DNA of 40,822 nucleotides from an uncultured Lachnoclostridium sp. GTDB taxonomy: Bacteria; Bacillota; Clostridia; Lachnospirales; Lachnospiraceae. Positions 22,001 through 28,774 of the stretch are shown here, piece by piece. A program made the position numbers and the translations under genes. The notes below the pieces were generated by a model. It had not been told where the DNA came from, ran no database searches, and saw only the letters and a list, made by a program, of their open reading frames with translations. How positions within the stretch are numbered: position 1 is the stretch's first letter; every line of letters starts with the position of its first letter. Location of the stretch: the NCBI GenBank assembly GCA_905212635.1, contig CAJMFH010000023.1, forward strand, positions 1 to 40,822. The letters are read 5' to 3'.

Positions 22001-24372
22001 ACTATCGTGGATTTATCAACATCTTTGTCTAAGGAAATGCTGTTGCTTCCTTCTTTGAGTTCTACTTTGTCAAGCTGGTAAACCCCGAGAGTATCGGTTT
22101 CTTTTACTTTCAGTTCTGTTCCAAGGTAGAATTTTCCATCGCCATCGGAATCAAATCCACCTTTTTCTATTGAAATGACCGGTTTCAGTCCTTTTTTTAC
22201 TGCTGTTACACTTCCGCTGGAAGCCCGGTCCATACGGTCTTTGTCTTTGCTGTCACCCAGATTGATATTCAATGTAGTCTGTTTGCTCAGCCAGCGGCGG
22301 TACAGATTAATGTTTACCGAATTTACTTTGGAATCACGATTTCGCACCGTGCCGCCACGTTTTGAAATAGCGGTCTTAAATGCGAGGTACTCATTGCCTG
22401 CGCCTGCGGGAATATTATCAAGATTCACATCAAACGTTTTGGTTTCGGAACCATTTCCAAATCTTGTAAATATTGACGTTGCCGCTTTCTTTGACTCTTC
22501 ACTGAGGCGGTTTTTCATGTGACCGTCTCCACTATCCGAAGTATACGCGGTCAATGATGTTGCAAAACTGCTGTTACCAATACCTACAAGCAGTCCGCTG
22601 TAATATTCTCTCGCCCAATACAGACTATAACTGGTCTTTGCCCAGAAAGATCCTGACATCCTGCTGTACATATTTACCAGATCATTGATCTGATAATAGG
22701 TGTTTGCACGGCGCTTTGCCACTAAGATATCACCGCCGCTCATTGAGTTTCCACCCTCATCACTCGTAGTCTGCGCCGTATAAGTTCCTGTCAGATTACA
22801 GTTTCTGCCCCATTGGCTGCTCAAATCACTGGTACTGATCTTGTAAGAATAATCTCCCGCTGCCTGTGCATTCATGTCACCGGACTTATCGGTAACTTTC
22901 TCATAGCTAACGACGTTATCCTTCTGTTTAACGGCTTTCGCTTTTACTTCCTTGCTGTCGTTTTCCGTGATCGCCGTGTCACTTTCTTTGACACGCGCCG
23001 AAGCATCTTTGGCATCCTTGCTCTTAGATGCTGTCGCAACATTATCCTTATCTGCCGTATTGGTATTAAACAGATTAACCCGGATCTCCTGTGCGCTCTG
23101 TTTGATATTTCCACCCTTCGCGTTTTTCAGTTCAATGGTAAAATAGCGGTCTTCTTCTGTTTTTTTGTTATCATTCAGAAGGTCGATCTCAATCTCTGCA
23201 CTTTCGATACCACCACTGAAGCTTGCTGTAGACTCTGCCTTAGCGTAATCCGTCCCCGCTTTCGCGCTTCCATCCACAGTCTTGTAATCTACAGATGAAA
23301 CATACTGTGTCGCTCCTGTTCTGGTCAACTTAATCTTCGCTTTGCCTGTACTTTTGTCTACCCTTATCTGGCTAAGTGCAAATCCCATTGTGCTTTCGAG
23401 TTTTTCCTCGTCATCCTTGATGCACATCGACAAGCGGTTAGCAGACTCTGTAAATGCTGCACCTTCCACTTCATAGATGGTAAAGGATGCCAGCTCCTCT
23501 GCTTCATGCTCATCGTCATCGGTTGCTTTGACAACGATATCCTTTACCCATTCGCCATCTTCAAAGTCTACCTGCAAAAAACTTGTTTTAAATGGCATTT
23601 CCCCGTCGAGAGGTACATCTGTGTAACTTCCCTTTTCGTATGGCTCTTCATCTGTTATATGACGGTTGTTTAAGTTGATCCACAGTTTTTGTGAACTTTC
23701 TTCTCCGGTCGTCTTTGACAAACTAAGTTTGTAATCAGCTTCTACTACACAAATATATTCATTTTGCTCAAAATCCTTTTCGCTTACGACAAGTGTTTCC
23801 TGATTTCCACCGGAAACAGCTTCCCATTTTCCATCTTTTTTTACATGCCAAAAATAACGGACATACTCACCTTTTACCTCTTTCAAAGAGAGTGTTACTT
23901 TTCCGTCCGCTTTCTGTGCATCCACTTCATAAGAACTGCTTACCTGCTGTTTTCCCATCGTTCCATCGGTTCCGATTGGATTTTCCACTTTAACAGTATA
24001 GTCCTTATTCGATGCCGCATTGGCATACACCAGTTCCTTCTCGTCTTCGTCAAGCGCTGCAACAGCCGGTGTGATCGCCACTTTTGCCGTCGCTTTTCCC
24101 TTTGTTCCTCCAAGACGATAAATTGTTATTTTCTGCTCTTTAGCATTCTTTCCTTCTTCAATTGTTATGGAATCATTCTTAAAAGCAAATGTTCCATTTG
24201 GGAATTTTTCCTCCCAGGACTCCTCTTCTTCGACGGTCTGCCCGTCTTTTCCTGTTACGGACAAATTGCCTTTTTTCTCTGCCTCATACGCGTATGATGA
24301 CGTTCCTGCGCTCGTCACGAACATGACTGCCGCGAGAAAAACTGCCAGCAAACGTTTTCTCAAATGCTTCAT
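13090..24372 (-). CDS. Giant secreted multidomain surface protein (~3760 aa)
   Basis: One uninterrupted gene filling about 28% of the window. Signal peptide at residues 1 to about 28. Recognisable modules: Calx-beta domain (about 333-435; VDYKTVDGSAKAGTDY), EF-hand-like acidic loops (FDSDGDGKF near 745; DKNGDGKYTEDE near 935), a central block of long amphipathic beta strands (about 1280-1460), CARDB-like segment (about 2245-2360), cadherin-like beta-sandwich (about 2970-3055), an AGWYDSSDKLL / IRAMFKDI repeat of the InlB_B/Flg_new kind (about 3230-3268), Ig-like segments (about 3270-3540) and two basic Fn3-like modules at the end (about 3570-3645, 3675-3760). No LPXTG or C-terminal membrane helix. 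The ATG was chosen because AAAGGAGG lies eight bases upstream; a GTG two codons earlier is possible. An adhesin, matrix or glycan-binding role is inference; the central region is unrecognised. Confidence 0.85.
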   Translation of the reverse strand: MKHLRKRLLAVFLAAVMFVTSAGTSSYAYEAEKKGNLSVTGKDGQTVEEEESWEEKFPNGTFAFKNDSITIEEGKNAKEQKITIYRLGGTKGKATAKVAITPAVAALDEDEKELVYANAASNKDYTVKVENPIGTDGTMGKQQVSSSYEVDAQKADGKVTLSLKEVKGEYVRYFWHVKKDGKWEAVSGGNQETLVVSEKDFEQNEYICVVEADYKLSLSKTTGEESSQKLWINLNNRHITDEEPYEKGSYTDVPLDGEMPFKTSFLQVDFEDGEWVKDIVVKATDDDEHEAEELASFTIYEVEGAAFTESANRLSMCIKDDEEKLESTMGFALSQIRVDKSTGKAKIKLTRTGATQYVSSVDYKTVDGSAKAGTDYAKAESTASFSGGIESAEIEIDLLNDNKKTEEDRYFTIELKNAKGGNIKQSAQEIRVNLFNTNTADKDNVATASKSKDAKDASARVKESDTAITENDSKEVKAKAVKQKDNVVSYEKVTDKSGDMNAQAAGDYSYKISTSDLSSQWGRNCNLTGTYTAQTTSDEGGNSMSGGDILVAKRRANTYYQINDLVNMYSRMSGSFWAKTSYSLYWAREYYSGLLVGIGNSSFATSLTAYTSDSGDGHMKNRLSEESKKAATSIFTRFGNGSETKTFDVNLDNIPAGAGNEYLAFKTAISKRGGTVRNRDSKVNSVNINLYRRWLSKQTTLNINLGDSKDKDRMDRASSGSVTAVKKGLKPVISIEKGGFDSDGDGKFYLGTELKVKETDTLGVYQLDKVELKEGSNSISLDKDVDKSTIVKYSNNGKRLSTTADYTLNCEYNRYQTLEINCKTSMTQKDTDQEKTDKFTAIGKNIKVDGKTIDMKSNAAEYMYTSSDKVVNFNKINFGLSDGTKILYGDKVYDGDSDIIITDSDIVSNTITFSVYTPDSVSVVRDPEIISEKLVAIYKDKNGDGKYTEDEDGIKPIKILKAGEPYQITDFGKDVVIKVDYSVQPASLNTPPGATGKETFQVVPGFVTTQTSEEQKKNMTEEQKAYRDISAKDGSVKMYGAVSSGTVSFLSGYDASPAKMNDSKKKYEWTPNWQGNLRKAYKNPAEIKVYETKMPNGFTAASTSEQINGYLGCLHGNETYYITSRVTTGNEEKITSTKRGGFYTVPEPAAQAFESEDAGAAEAPEDPYGTTANQPSVADTSPGVSLPEIEIGLGYGTFMMDDDEIGFSVGTPVFGMSKEGTEDAEKDVMGAQGLKEMKEAMSDPSNNIFKQLKKNAGKSDGTGNSGNGAKASPAKKAEIDIAVNMSFVWKYSKLTGKYEFSSAMIALAIEGSVRLQYRFQCCPIFYVYVQIGMELEAQTGIELEKEEVTNADGTTSIKNNVSFAGLKLNPSLYVEAGAGVGVDLAKLEIYVKVSVSFAFTINKQTQVDEFITSAAVGFRVVFLFFSYEMDVIGCKAGFDRERAEEGKSEWFFSWQVAGRDMDGSEEEVDNDVAGARVTVSKPQSYLRLQKINSSDDNAVQDEMSGQSYKINGIDEFEVSGYGNNASAVELGSGLNSASDYKLLTVRDTNYVLYTISRNTTQSFDKTQLVLSKLSTTSTGEGGEEGKETMGLVNPVDETSETKYIAVDFVRNGPDGTGDLDFNAVVEGSKIKVTWTSYSDWAQKKLNASAPADELLKTASKYIDVKTAEFDTESSTTFSQAVTLREGYVGDHSTGTPMGYSFLPSGTTSDVYVYADTEPYTEAELAEREAKYKEKYDKDAEGNNSNNKSGTGDPYAKANYEYALTTDFLYGKYSKLHFSVKQDDGTYQTIDVEPSDDWKKQGTRLENVQITEGTNNDYFISYTTEQKGDYEEEAKIKKLYVQKAAIKTEEDTLTGDTKKTLELGDAVLLKTLVDYEDSDEKDGEYSGGTCVKQVDSPNISNLKFLHGKLTDSGEAETFLMYTMNGVTYVIKEASLENALNSKNAEITVDPLFTVEKDEKEKDRGNSQADATIGVDGDGNISAVYTQAVANTVNNALYVTKYDPTVGKFGEAFMLAMNHMQVYEDSVSNQWTSEDTRAAFYDSEKGGGEDQFIFNAPQIALGKATEGNESGTLTILTKGTMTKLMKTSLKFDGESYEEYVPDSHNTPTSGIYAITYGIGDQKIGEASITFDKNNFVSGAELSGSVSFRNTGDVAIRGSKKNPISISLKAQGANGDAPAELAKWKVESNILAGQQVTTDAIACSALPKDIAGGKIYIEVQEDSTYVKDAKVLSTDQDKDGRGMISVGKKAELSIDSLEITASDTLEKRSVNNISCVLADVNMTVSNKGVEDASNVKFQVKRSAGKTDGSEDKYIPLEIGGNLIVADDGKETALLGNGDDKGVFEYLAYKDTSGVVSTNQTIPAGKTQTIQGKIVIPLSAFDPEDAVGAANLQFTLKSDAEEYETRNNTEYGKVVPATRFDCLDKVSLTVGNPVNFTLKMQAAMDSSKRSNITLTEMKINKDGKAEVATDNKLLQSAAYNVKTGYVTVTAQKEGSGVLRIADTTTGSFKDITFAATVSGCNIRTDNPVFEFTDALHGQKWEDIDIGAVKEGTVLPYNSDICTGGEGNSFTFTTYARSIDFYYTGDIEVSSNNRFGFVTKQYKDRDGEEVEGEYYKRHTVDFNNTSLKKHTVTVKVINGSASFDRMVEYYSERSEGDTGRYVPEDKVKPTIVIGKTLPTSGTKLQPGTVLEIPVYAYDDVMLNSVSIGGNGADKLVNNQFAEGTLKIRKNGTYHVIVEDSSGNIKQQHIDISCFDEEADKIDETTDDWPDVTMKLVDESGNPITDYTTANAYIAYDIKADRKIKSVKIQKVNMQTTEATDLGSGIKVTGNETALSDTYDVNLSENGYYQMVVTDAADNATTAILSVEYLTKGPQVYLYTADGVENQLFYCVGDEDNEIPLKEAAVYEGKVTATNETGSIEVEGKEPLMRKSYTTETMDSGTVALEESTSTKEFTIAAQDVSGKLTTYIYTDATCLNSLAVGSAEDLAYGVKLNGEFKPYQRNYTVDVPYGYPENQLPEVNATCASGATINKNWDGDVLTIKVTKDDMENTYTLTLKRKKCTCDISIRTYDDYVDVPKTGEKPSRQFDVQTDVTLCEVHKDHTQDNVKLSYELTDEAEGTLPEENASIESPVLETDAASIQGNKIVFNRIAEGTTPSTVHVKVKAKTDSCERSKIITYTVRNKYDVGLQITEGGEVHCGEDILTAQSESSSVEQHPYSYEVNTGFELELKAAEKEGYEFAGWYDSSDKLLSKENDFIYTVGKDETIRAMFKDIVEPKGSITLTDLNGAQNVITSDEGDILVSSKGFLMEIAGEDEHSGIKSISYQIVKQGEKLDENGKWISYDGKPITLEEEMDFVVYAKIVDQDDNEVIVSSNRAMIEKSAAAIHLAPNFAEGTFTNKKDAAIVATVQKGTAALKEIRYVVNGEEKTTEETVFGISDLPDGVYDVTVYAKDILGKEVSAKVSVKKDAAEPVLSITGVPTSTVEKAALGIEATGGVSGIKEIRVNGKPYTGKTYEVTENGTYVFELENNAGSVTTKTITIQCIVKPTPAPDSSTVPTVNKNQLPRTTFVRRKNIKKKGVRITWKGVRGAQSYNVYRAKKANGKYKLVANVKESCYTSKKKNARKYYYKVVAVAKKKKNNSEMSAYAISANVDKAAASAAQAAAGTKVSAGKIKTLKGKVTKVKAKAKKGRILVSWKKHKKASGYIVYRAESKYGVYDEFAIVKKNSFKDKYSVKGRKFYYKIRAYKNKGNGKILSGISKKTSVKAK

Positions 24373-24418
24373 AGACACTTCCTCCTTTACCTCTTCTTTT
24401 TCTATTACCCTATTTTAC

Positions 24419-24447
24419 TTTATACCATAAAAATCCACTTTTGTCTT
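24419..24447 (-). promoter_or_regulatory. Promoter of the giant surface-protein gene
   Basis: On the minus strand AAGACA, 17 bases and TATAAA with an upstream TGG (extended -10). The -10 ends 46 bases before the chosen ATG. Confidence 0.6.
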
Positions 24448-24502
24448 GTTTTTTTCATAAACTCCCCTCATGTAACACAAATGGGAATTTTTTATAAACA
24501 AA

Positions 24503-24531
24503 TTGACAATTGTATAAATTTTTCGTATACT
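24503..24531 (+). promoter_or_regulatory. Promoter of the LytTR response-regulator gene
   Basis: Consensus TTGACA, a 17-base spacer and TATACT, ending 49 bases before the ATG. This is among the best housekeeping-type promoters in the window, so the regulator is probably well expressed. An ACAATTGT palindrome overlaps the -35. Confidence 0.8.
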
Positions 24532-24580
24532 TAAACAAAATGCAGTTATTTAAGATTAATGTATGGAAAGGAGCCGTATG

Positions 24581-25297
24581 ATGTACAGATTTGCCATATG
24601 TGACGATGATCCTCAATTTGCAGCCCTGTTAAAGGAAGCCTTAATTTCACAACTAAACAGCCGCAATATTGCCTTTGAGATTTCATCTTTCGACACTCCT
24701 TCCGATCTGATCTCATGTTTTGAACAAGGGGAACCATATGATCTCCTTTTTCTGGACATCGTTTTTCAAGACACCACCGGAATCCAGACGGCCCGCCGCC
24801 TGCGTTCGTTTCACACAGATACCGACATTATCTTTTTAAGTTCCAGCAGTGATTATGCATTGGAAAGTTTTGATGTTTCTCCTCTGCATTATCTGATCAA
24901 AACCGACAAGCTGGAAAAACTGGAAGAAGCACTTGACCGCTTTTTTGACAAGCACGCGGATCAAAGTTTTTATATTAAATCCCGCGAAGGGATCCTGGCA
25001 CTCCCTGTTTCTGAAATTTTATTCTTTGAGATCTACGGACATGATCTTTCTGTTCACTTAATCTCCGGCGAAAACCATACGTTTTCCGGCACCCTGAAAA
25101 AGATTGAAGAAGATCTCCCCGGTTCTACTTTTATCCGCGCTCATAAAAGCTATCTTGTTAATATGGCACATATTGTAAAAATAGCCCGCTACGAGATCTC
25201 CCTTTCCAACGGCAAAACCGTCCCGATCAGCAAGAAAAATTACCTGAGTATCATGTCTGCATTTGTAGATTACTCGACCAGATCGGTAGAAATATAG
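24581..25297 (+). CDS. LytTR-family response regulator (AgrA/ComE-like)
   Basis: 238-residue regulator. Receiver domain with the acidic cluster CDDD at residues 7-10, phospho-acceptor Asp59 (LLFLDIVF) and the conserved lysine in LIKTD. The C-terminal LytTR DNA-binding domain (about 135-235) shows the IKSREGILALPVSEILFFEIYGHDLSVHL and RAHKSYLVN landmarks. ATG 24581 lies seven bases after AAGGAG; ATGs at 24578 and 24563 are in frame, but the last overlaps the ribosome binding site. No partner histidine kinase is adjacent. It is divergent from the giant surface-protein gene, which is the obvious candidate target, since LytTR regulators often control surface and secreted proteins. That link is inference. 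Confidence 0.9.
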   Translation: MYRFAICDDDPQFAALLKEALISQLNSRNIAFEISSFDTPSDLISCFEQGEPYDLLFLDIVFQDTTGIQTARRLRSFHTDTDIIFLSSSSDYALESFDVSPLHYLIKTDKLEKLEEALDRFFDKHADQSFYIKSREGILALPVSEILFFEIYGHDLSVHLISGENHTFSGTLKKIEEDLPGSTFIRAHKSYLVNMAHIVKIARYEISLSNGKTVPISKKNYLSIMSAFVDYSTRSVEI

Positions 25298-25324
25298 CCT
25301 GAAGTCCGGCGATGGTTTTTATAC

Positions 25325-25375
25325 AAAAAACCACCAAACAGATCTTCCTAATCCATTTGATGGTCTTTCCTTTTT
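25325..25375. terminator. Bidirectional terminator after LytTR gene and the Sel1-like mini-gene
   Basis: ACCACCAAA pairs with TTTGATGGT across a 17-base loop. On the minus strand the stem runs straight into six T residues; on the plus strand it is followed by CTTTCCTTTTT. It therefore can serve the LytTR gene on the left and the small gene on the right. Confidence 0.6.
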
Positions 25376-25435
25376 ACCCCACACTCTTATGTAAAAGCAT
25401 TCCTATTATTTTCTTCTTTGCTGACCATTTCAAAA

Positions 25436-25594
25436 TCATCCTATGATTCCTTCCTGCTCAGCCCACTCCATCATGTTATTGAAGTCAACATTAATACCAT
25501 TGTCTTCGGCTATTCTCTCAGCATACTTCATGGCATTCGGATGTCCACAATCCGCCGCAGCATAATAAAAGAATATTGCTTCTTTTTGTAACAT
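25436..25594 (-). CDS. Small Sel1-like protein, 52 residues (possible gene remnant)
   Basis: A 52-codon reading frame with a strong AAGGAG three bases before its ATG. The product contains FFYYAAADCGHPNAMKYAERI near residues 8-28, which looks like one Sel1/TPR-like repeat (small-residue helix pair with a GHPxAM turn). A single repeat is unusual, since Sel1 proteins normally have several. It may be the surviving end of a larger decayed gene, or a genuine small protein. A minus-strand terminator follows at 25325-25375. No function can be assigned. Confidence 0.5.
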   Translation of the reverse strand: MLQKEAIFFYYAAADCGHPNAMKYAERIAEDNGINVDFNNMMEWAEQEGIIG

Positions 25595-25684
25595 TAACTC
25601 CTTGTTATCTGTTTTTTATCCATTATATAACACTAAAATCCAACTTTTTTTCCGTTTTTTTCACTTTAAACGTAAAATCCAAAT

Positions 25685-25710
25685 AAAAAAAGAAACCCCA
25701 ACCGTTTCCT
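25685..25710 (-). terminator. Terminator of the histidine kinase-hydrolase operon
   Basis: Minus-strand GAAAC / GTTTC stem (extendable by a G-T and an A-T pair) with a seven-base loop, followed by seven T residues. It lies 45 bases past the alpha/beta hydrolase stop codon. Confidence 0.6.
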
Positions 25711-25754
25711 GTCAAGGCTCCTTTTTTCTAATAAACAACAGATAATCGTCGTTG

Positions 25755-26324
25755 TCATTCTGATCTATTCTCTTGTAAATACTCCTTCGTCCTCCCCATC
25801 ACCTGCTGCAAAATTTCAATATTTTTCATCGTATCATTTCCCTCCAGCGAGTGGTTTACCCCTTCGATCCGGTAACTTTGAATGTGTGCCTTCGCACACT
25901 GACAAAGCACGGCATCCGATTCCGGAACCCACGGATCCGCAGTCCCGCAGAAGGCGATGCCCGGTGTCGGTTCTGCCAGAAAGGTCTGTGCTAGCGGAGT
26001 ATAGTAAATCTGTTTTGCCTGCAAATGGTAAAGATTGGTAAAGTATGCTGCTACTGCTGTGCCGATACTTTTTGAAATAAATACGATCTCGTCGTACTCT
26101 TTCCAAGAAATGGGTGCAAGAAATTTTTCTGCGCTCGCACAGGCTTCCTCAAATGCTTCCTGCATTTTCTTTGCATTTCCACGGATATTCGCCGTTTTGC
26201 GGATTTGATAATCCACGTCCACAAGAGTGTCATATCCACATTCTTTTGTCAGTTTTTTACTGTAATACAACAACGGTTTCTCGAAACGATACCCGATTCC
26301 CGGGAAAAATACTGCTATTTTCAC
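25755..26324 (-). CDS. Small alpha/beta-hydrolase family protein
   Basis: 189-residue cytoplasmic protein resembling short alpha/beta hydrolases. Candidate catalytic residues are Ser86 in SKSIGT (a variant of the nucleophile elbow), Asp130 in GTADPWV and His158 in GVNHSLEG. The N-terminal FFPGIGYRFEKPLLYY resembles the oxyanion loop region. Translation starts at GTG with AAAGGAG seven bases upstream, inside the end of the kinase gene, whose stop lies one base before it, so the two genes are co-transcribed and probably coupled. Substrate unknown; esterase or acyl hydrolase activity is the family expectation. Confidence 0.75.
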   Translation of the reverse strand: MKIAVFFPGIGYRFEKPLLYYSKKLTKECGYDTLVDVDYQIRKTANIRGNAKKMQEAFEEACASAEKFLAPISWKEYDEIVFISKSIGTAVAAYFTNLYHLQAKQIYYTPLAQTFLAEPTPGIAFCGTADPWVPESDAVLCQCAKAHIQSYRIEGVNHSLEGNDTMKNIEILQQVMGRTKEYLQENRSE

Positions 26325-26325
26325 G

Positions 26326-28485
26326 TTAATTCTCCTTTTCTTTGCGACAATATTGATTCAGCATTTTAATTAATTTATCGGTATTGATCGGTTTGGAAAT
26401 GTGTGCATTCATACCGGCTTCCAGACTGCTTGCAATGTCCTCGGAAAAAGCATTGGCACTCATGGCAATGATCGGTGTCGTTTTAGCATCTTCGCGCTCC
26501 AGTCTGCGGATCTTTTTCGCCGCATCCAATCCATTGAGTACCGGCATCATAATGTCCATCAGGATAACATCATATTCCCCCGGCTCCGAAGCGGAAAACC
26601 GGTCTACTGCCTCTTGTCCGTTCCATGCCTTCTTCACCTCTGCCCCCAGATCCTGAAGCATAAATTCTGCAATTTCCATATTCAGATCGTTGTCGTCTAC
26701 CAAAAGAACACGTACCTTCTGGCGCAATGTGTCATTTTTACTTTTCGTCTGCCGCGAAATCTGAATACGGTTTACCCGCAGAGGAATACAGATATCAAAT
26801 GTCGTACCTTTGTCTTTTTCACTTTTAAACCGGATTTCTCCATTCATACGGTCAACAAGATGTTTTGTAATGGCAAGTCCCAGACCGGTTCCGGCATACA
26901 GCGTTCTTGCGGACTCGCGTTCCTGCGAAAACGGCTCAAACGCAGACTCCTGAAATTCTTTGCTCATGCCGATCCCATTGTCCTCGCACACAAAATGAAA
27001 ACAGACTTCTTCGCTGCCCGTTTTCTCTTCCCGGCAGCTAACGCGGACATAACCGCCTTCGCGATTATATTTTACTGCATTGGACGCAATGTTCTGCATA
27101 ATCTGGCGCAGATGCAGGGAACTTCCAATCAGTTCGTCTTGTTCGAACGTTTCGCTTTCCAGCACAAATTCCACATTTTTTTCCTGTGCCTGAATCTCAA
27201 TCATATTTTTCACTTCATCCACAACCTGAGTCAGGGAAAACGGCTTTGCTTCCATGATAAGGCGGCCGGACTCCAGTTTACTCATATCCAGCACATCGTT
27301 GACAAGGTCAAGCAGAAAACTGGACGCCGACATAATTTTATCCAGACATTCTTCCTGCTTTTCCTCATTTCCCATGTATTTTTTGCACATCGGAACCATG
27401 CCGCGTATTCCATTGATCGGCGTTCGGATATCATGACTCATCCGACGCAGGAAATCAGTTTTTGCTGCATTGGCGCGTTCTTCCTGTTTTACAGATTCTT
27501 CCAGTTTCTCCTGATATTTCATTTCACGCTCTTTTTCTCCGGTAATATCACGACACACCAGTAAGAAGGACTCAACCTCTCCTCTTTCATCATATTTCTG
27601 CGGAATTAAGATTGTCAGGATCCATTTGCCATTGTGTCGTTTCGCTGTATAAGATATCACTTTATTATGTTTTAAATGCTCTTTCATATATTCCAGATTT
27701 AGGAAATCACGGCATTGCCCGTAATCTTCCGGATCCATTTCACACTCAATAAATGCTTCCAGCATTTCCTCTATATGTTCTTTTCCTTCCAGTGATTTCT
27801 GCAGTTTTTCGGAATCCTTGATCAACTCCCAGCTGTCATTTTTCAGATTTATGTACATATTGACTGAATACATTTTACTGATCGCCTGCACGATATCCAG
27901 CTGTTTCTGCATCTGAACCATATTCACCCGCGCATAACGTGCACGCAAAAGTGCTAACATCATCCAAAGAAGTCCATAAATAATAAATCCATAGACCATC
28001 GCCACTCTCCGCGTGGAAAATACGGATTTTTCCTTATAAAATACACACAGATGATATTTTTCCGTTTCTTCCACTTTACCAAACCATTTCGAACTATCGC
28101 GTTCAAAACGGATCAGTTTTCCCTGTGTACTCGGAATCGACTGCGCTGCGACAAAGGAGTTCACATTTTTTCCGTTTAACCCCTTATAATTTGTACTTAA
28201 TATCTTTTTCCCATCGGTCACCACCACAATACCGTCATTGGCAAAGGAATAGCCGGAAAAGATAGACTCTAACGTAATTCCGCCGTTCTCACCACTTTCA
28301 ATCCGAATCTGATCATACTGGTCAAACTGGTTTATTCTTTCCTTCATAAAAGCAAGCGTTTCATCTGCAATTTTGTTAATGCGCTTTTCGTCATGACTTG
28401 TCATTGCCAGAAATAAGATGGTAAGCGCGATAACTCCAACAAATAGAGGAATAATAACAGCCTTTTTTTGTGCGATCTTTTTCAT
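26326..28485 (-). CDS. Hybrid sensor histidine kinase/response regulator
   Basis: 719-residue membrane kinase. Transmembrane helices at about 10-29 and 160-180 enclose an extracellular domain of about 130 residues. A cytoplasmic PAS-like segment (about 195-330) precedes HisKA with His351 (MSHDIRTPINGI), then HATPase with NIASNAVKYN, EDNGIGMS and GTGLGLAIT, then a C-terminal receiver with VLLVDDND and phospho-acceptor Asp644 (VILMDIMMP). No output DNA-binding domain or phosphotransfer domain is present, so an external partner is needed to pass on the phosphate. A near-consensus promoter lies upstream and the small hydrolase gene follows. Ligand and partner are unknown. Confidence 0.92.
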   Translation of the reverse strand: MKKIAQKKAVIIPLFVGVIALTILFLAMTSHDEKRINKIADETLAFMKERINQFDQYDQIRIESGENGGITLESIFSGYSFANDGIVVVTDGKKILSTNYKGLNGKNVNSFVAAQSIPSTQGKLIRFERDSSKWFGKVEETEKYHLCVFYKEKSVFSTRRVAMVYGFIIYGLLWMMLALLRARYARVNMVQMQKQLDIVQAISKMYSVNMYINLKNDSWELIKDSEKLQKSLEGKEHIEEMLEAFIECEMDPEDYGQCRDFLNLEYMKEHLKHNKVISYTAKRHNGKWILTILIPQKYDERGEVESFLLVCRDITGEKEREMKYQEKLEESVKQEERANAAKTDFLRRMSHDIRTPINGIRGMVPMCKKYMGNEEKQEECLDKIMSASSFLLDLVNDVLDMSKLESGRLIMEAKPFSLTQVVDEVKNMIEIQAQEKNVEFVLESETFEQDELIGSSLHLRQIMQNIASNAVKYNREGGYVRVSCREEKTGSEEVCFHFVCEDNGIGMSKEFQESAFEPFSQERESARTLYAGTGLGLAITKHLVDRMNGEIRFKSEKDKGTTFDICIPLRVNRIQISRQTKSKNDTLRQKVRVLLVDDNDLNMEIAEFMLQDLGAEVKKAWNGQEAVDRFSASEPGEYDVILMDIMMPVLNGLDAAKKIRRLEREDAKTTPIIAMSANAFSEDIASSLEAGMNAHISKPINTDKLIKMLNQYCRKEKEN

Positions 28486-28535
28486 CCGTCCCCTCCTGTC
28501 AGTTTGTTCTATATTCCGTCAAATTAAGTAATAAT

Positions 28536-28564
28536 ATGATAACATCACAGAGGGACTGTGTCAA
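28536..28564 (-). promoter_or_regulatory. Promoter of the hybrid histidine kinase gene
   Basis: Minus-strand TTGACA, exactly 17 bases, TATCAT. The -10 ends 50 bases before the kinase ATG, which is preceded by AGGAGGGG. Confidence 0.82.
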
Positions 28565-28665
28565 ATATTCGTTGCCAGTATTCTTCCCTTCTTATATAAT
28601 CTTCCAGAAAAATTGGAAATACCGGCAATGATTATATAACACCCGTGTGCTAATTATAAATTTTC

Positions 28666-28746
28666 AAAAAATAGACAGCCCTTTTTCGGACTGCCTACCC
28701 GCTAATGGGATATTTGGATTAGGGCATCACCCTTGCCTCCCTACGG
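28666..28746 (-). ncRNA. Candidate AbiF-associated RNA, downstream copy
   Basis: Predicted ~81-nt transcript. A TATAAT box (28755-28760) lies eight bases before a 49-nt block (28698-28746) that is 46/49 identical to the copy upstream of the Abi gene. In transcript order the block holds GGCA / TGCC (loop AGGGTGA), then CTAAT / ATTAG (loop CCAAATATCCC). A terminator follows at once: AGGCAGTCC pairs with GGGCTGTCT around GAAAAA, then A and six T residues. Promoter, structured core and terminator form a compact RNA gene on the same strand as the Abi gene, starting 29 bases past its stop. Expression and partner binding are inference; conserved RNAs next to abiF genes are established. Confidence 0.7.
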
Positions 28747-28774
28747 ACATTATTATTATATTCATTTAATGATA

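Noticed and set aside
13026..28696. Related hairpins AGACAGCCC...GGGCTGTCT at 13026-13065 and 28673-28696 as a mobile repeat
   Set aside because: The similarity is limited to one stem and both serve as ordinary intrinsic terminators; flanks are unrelated.
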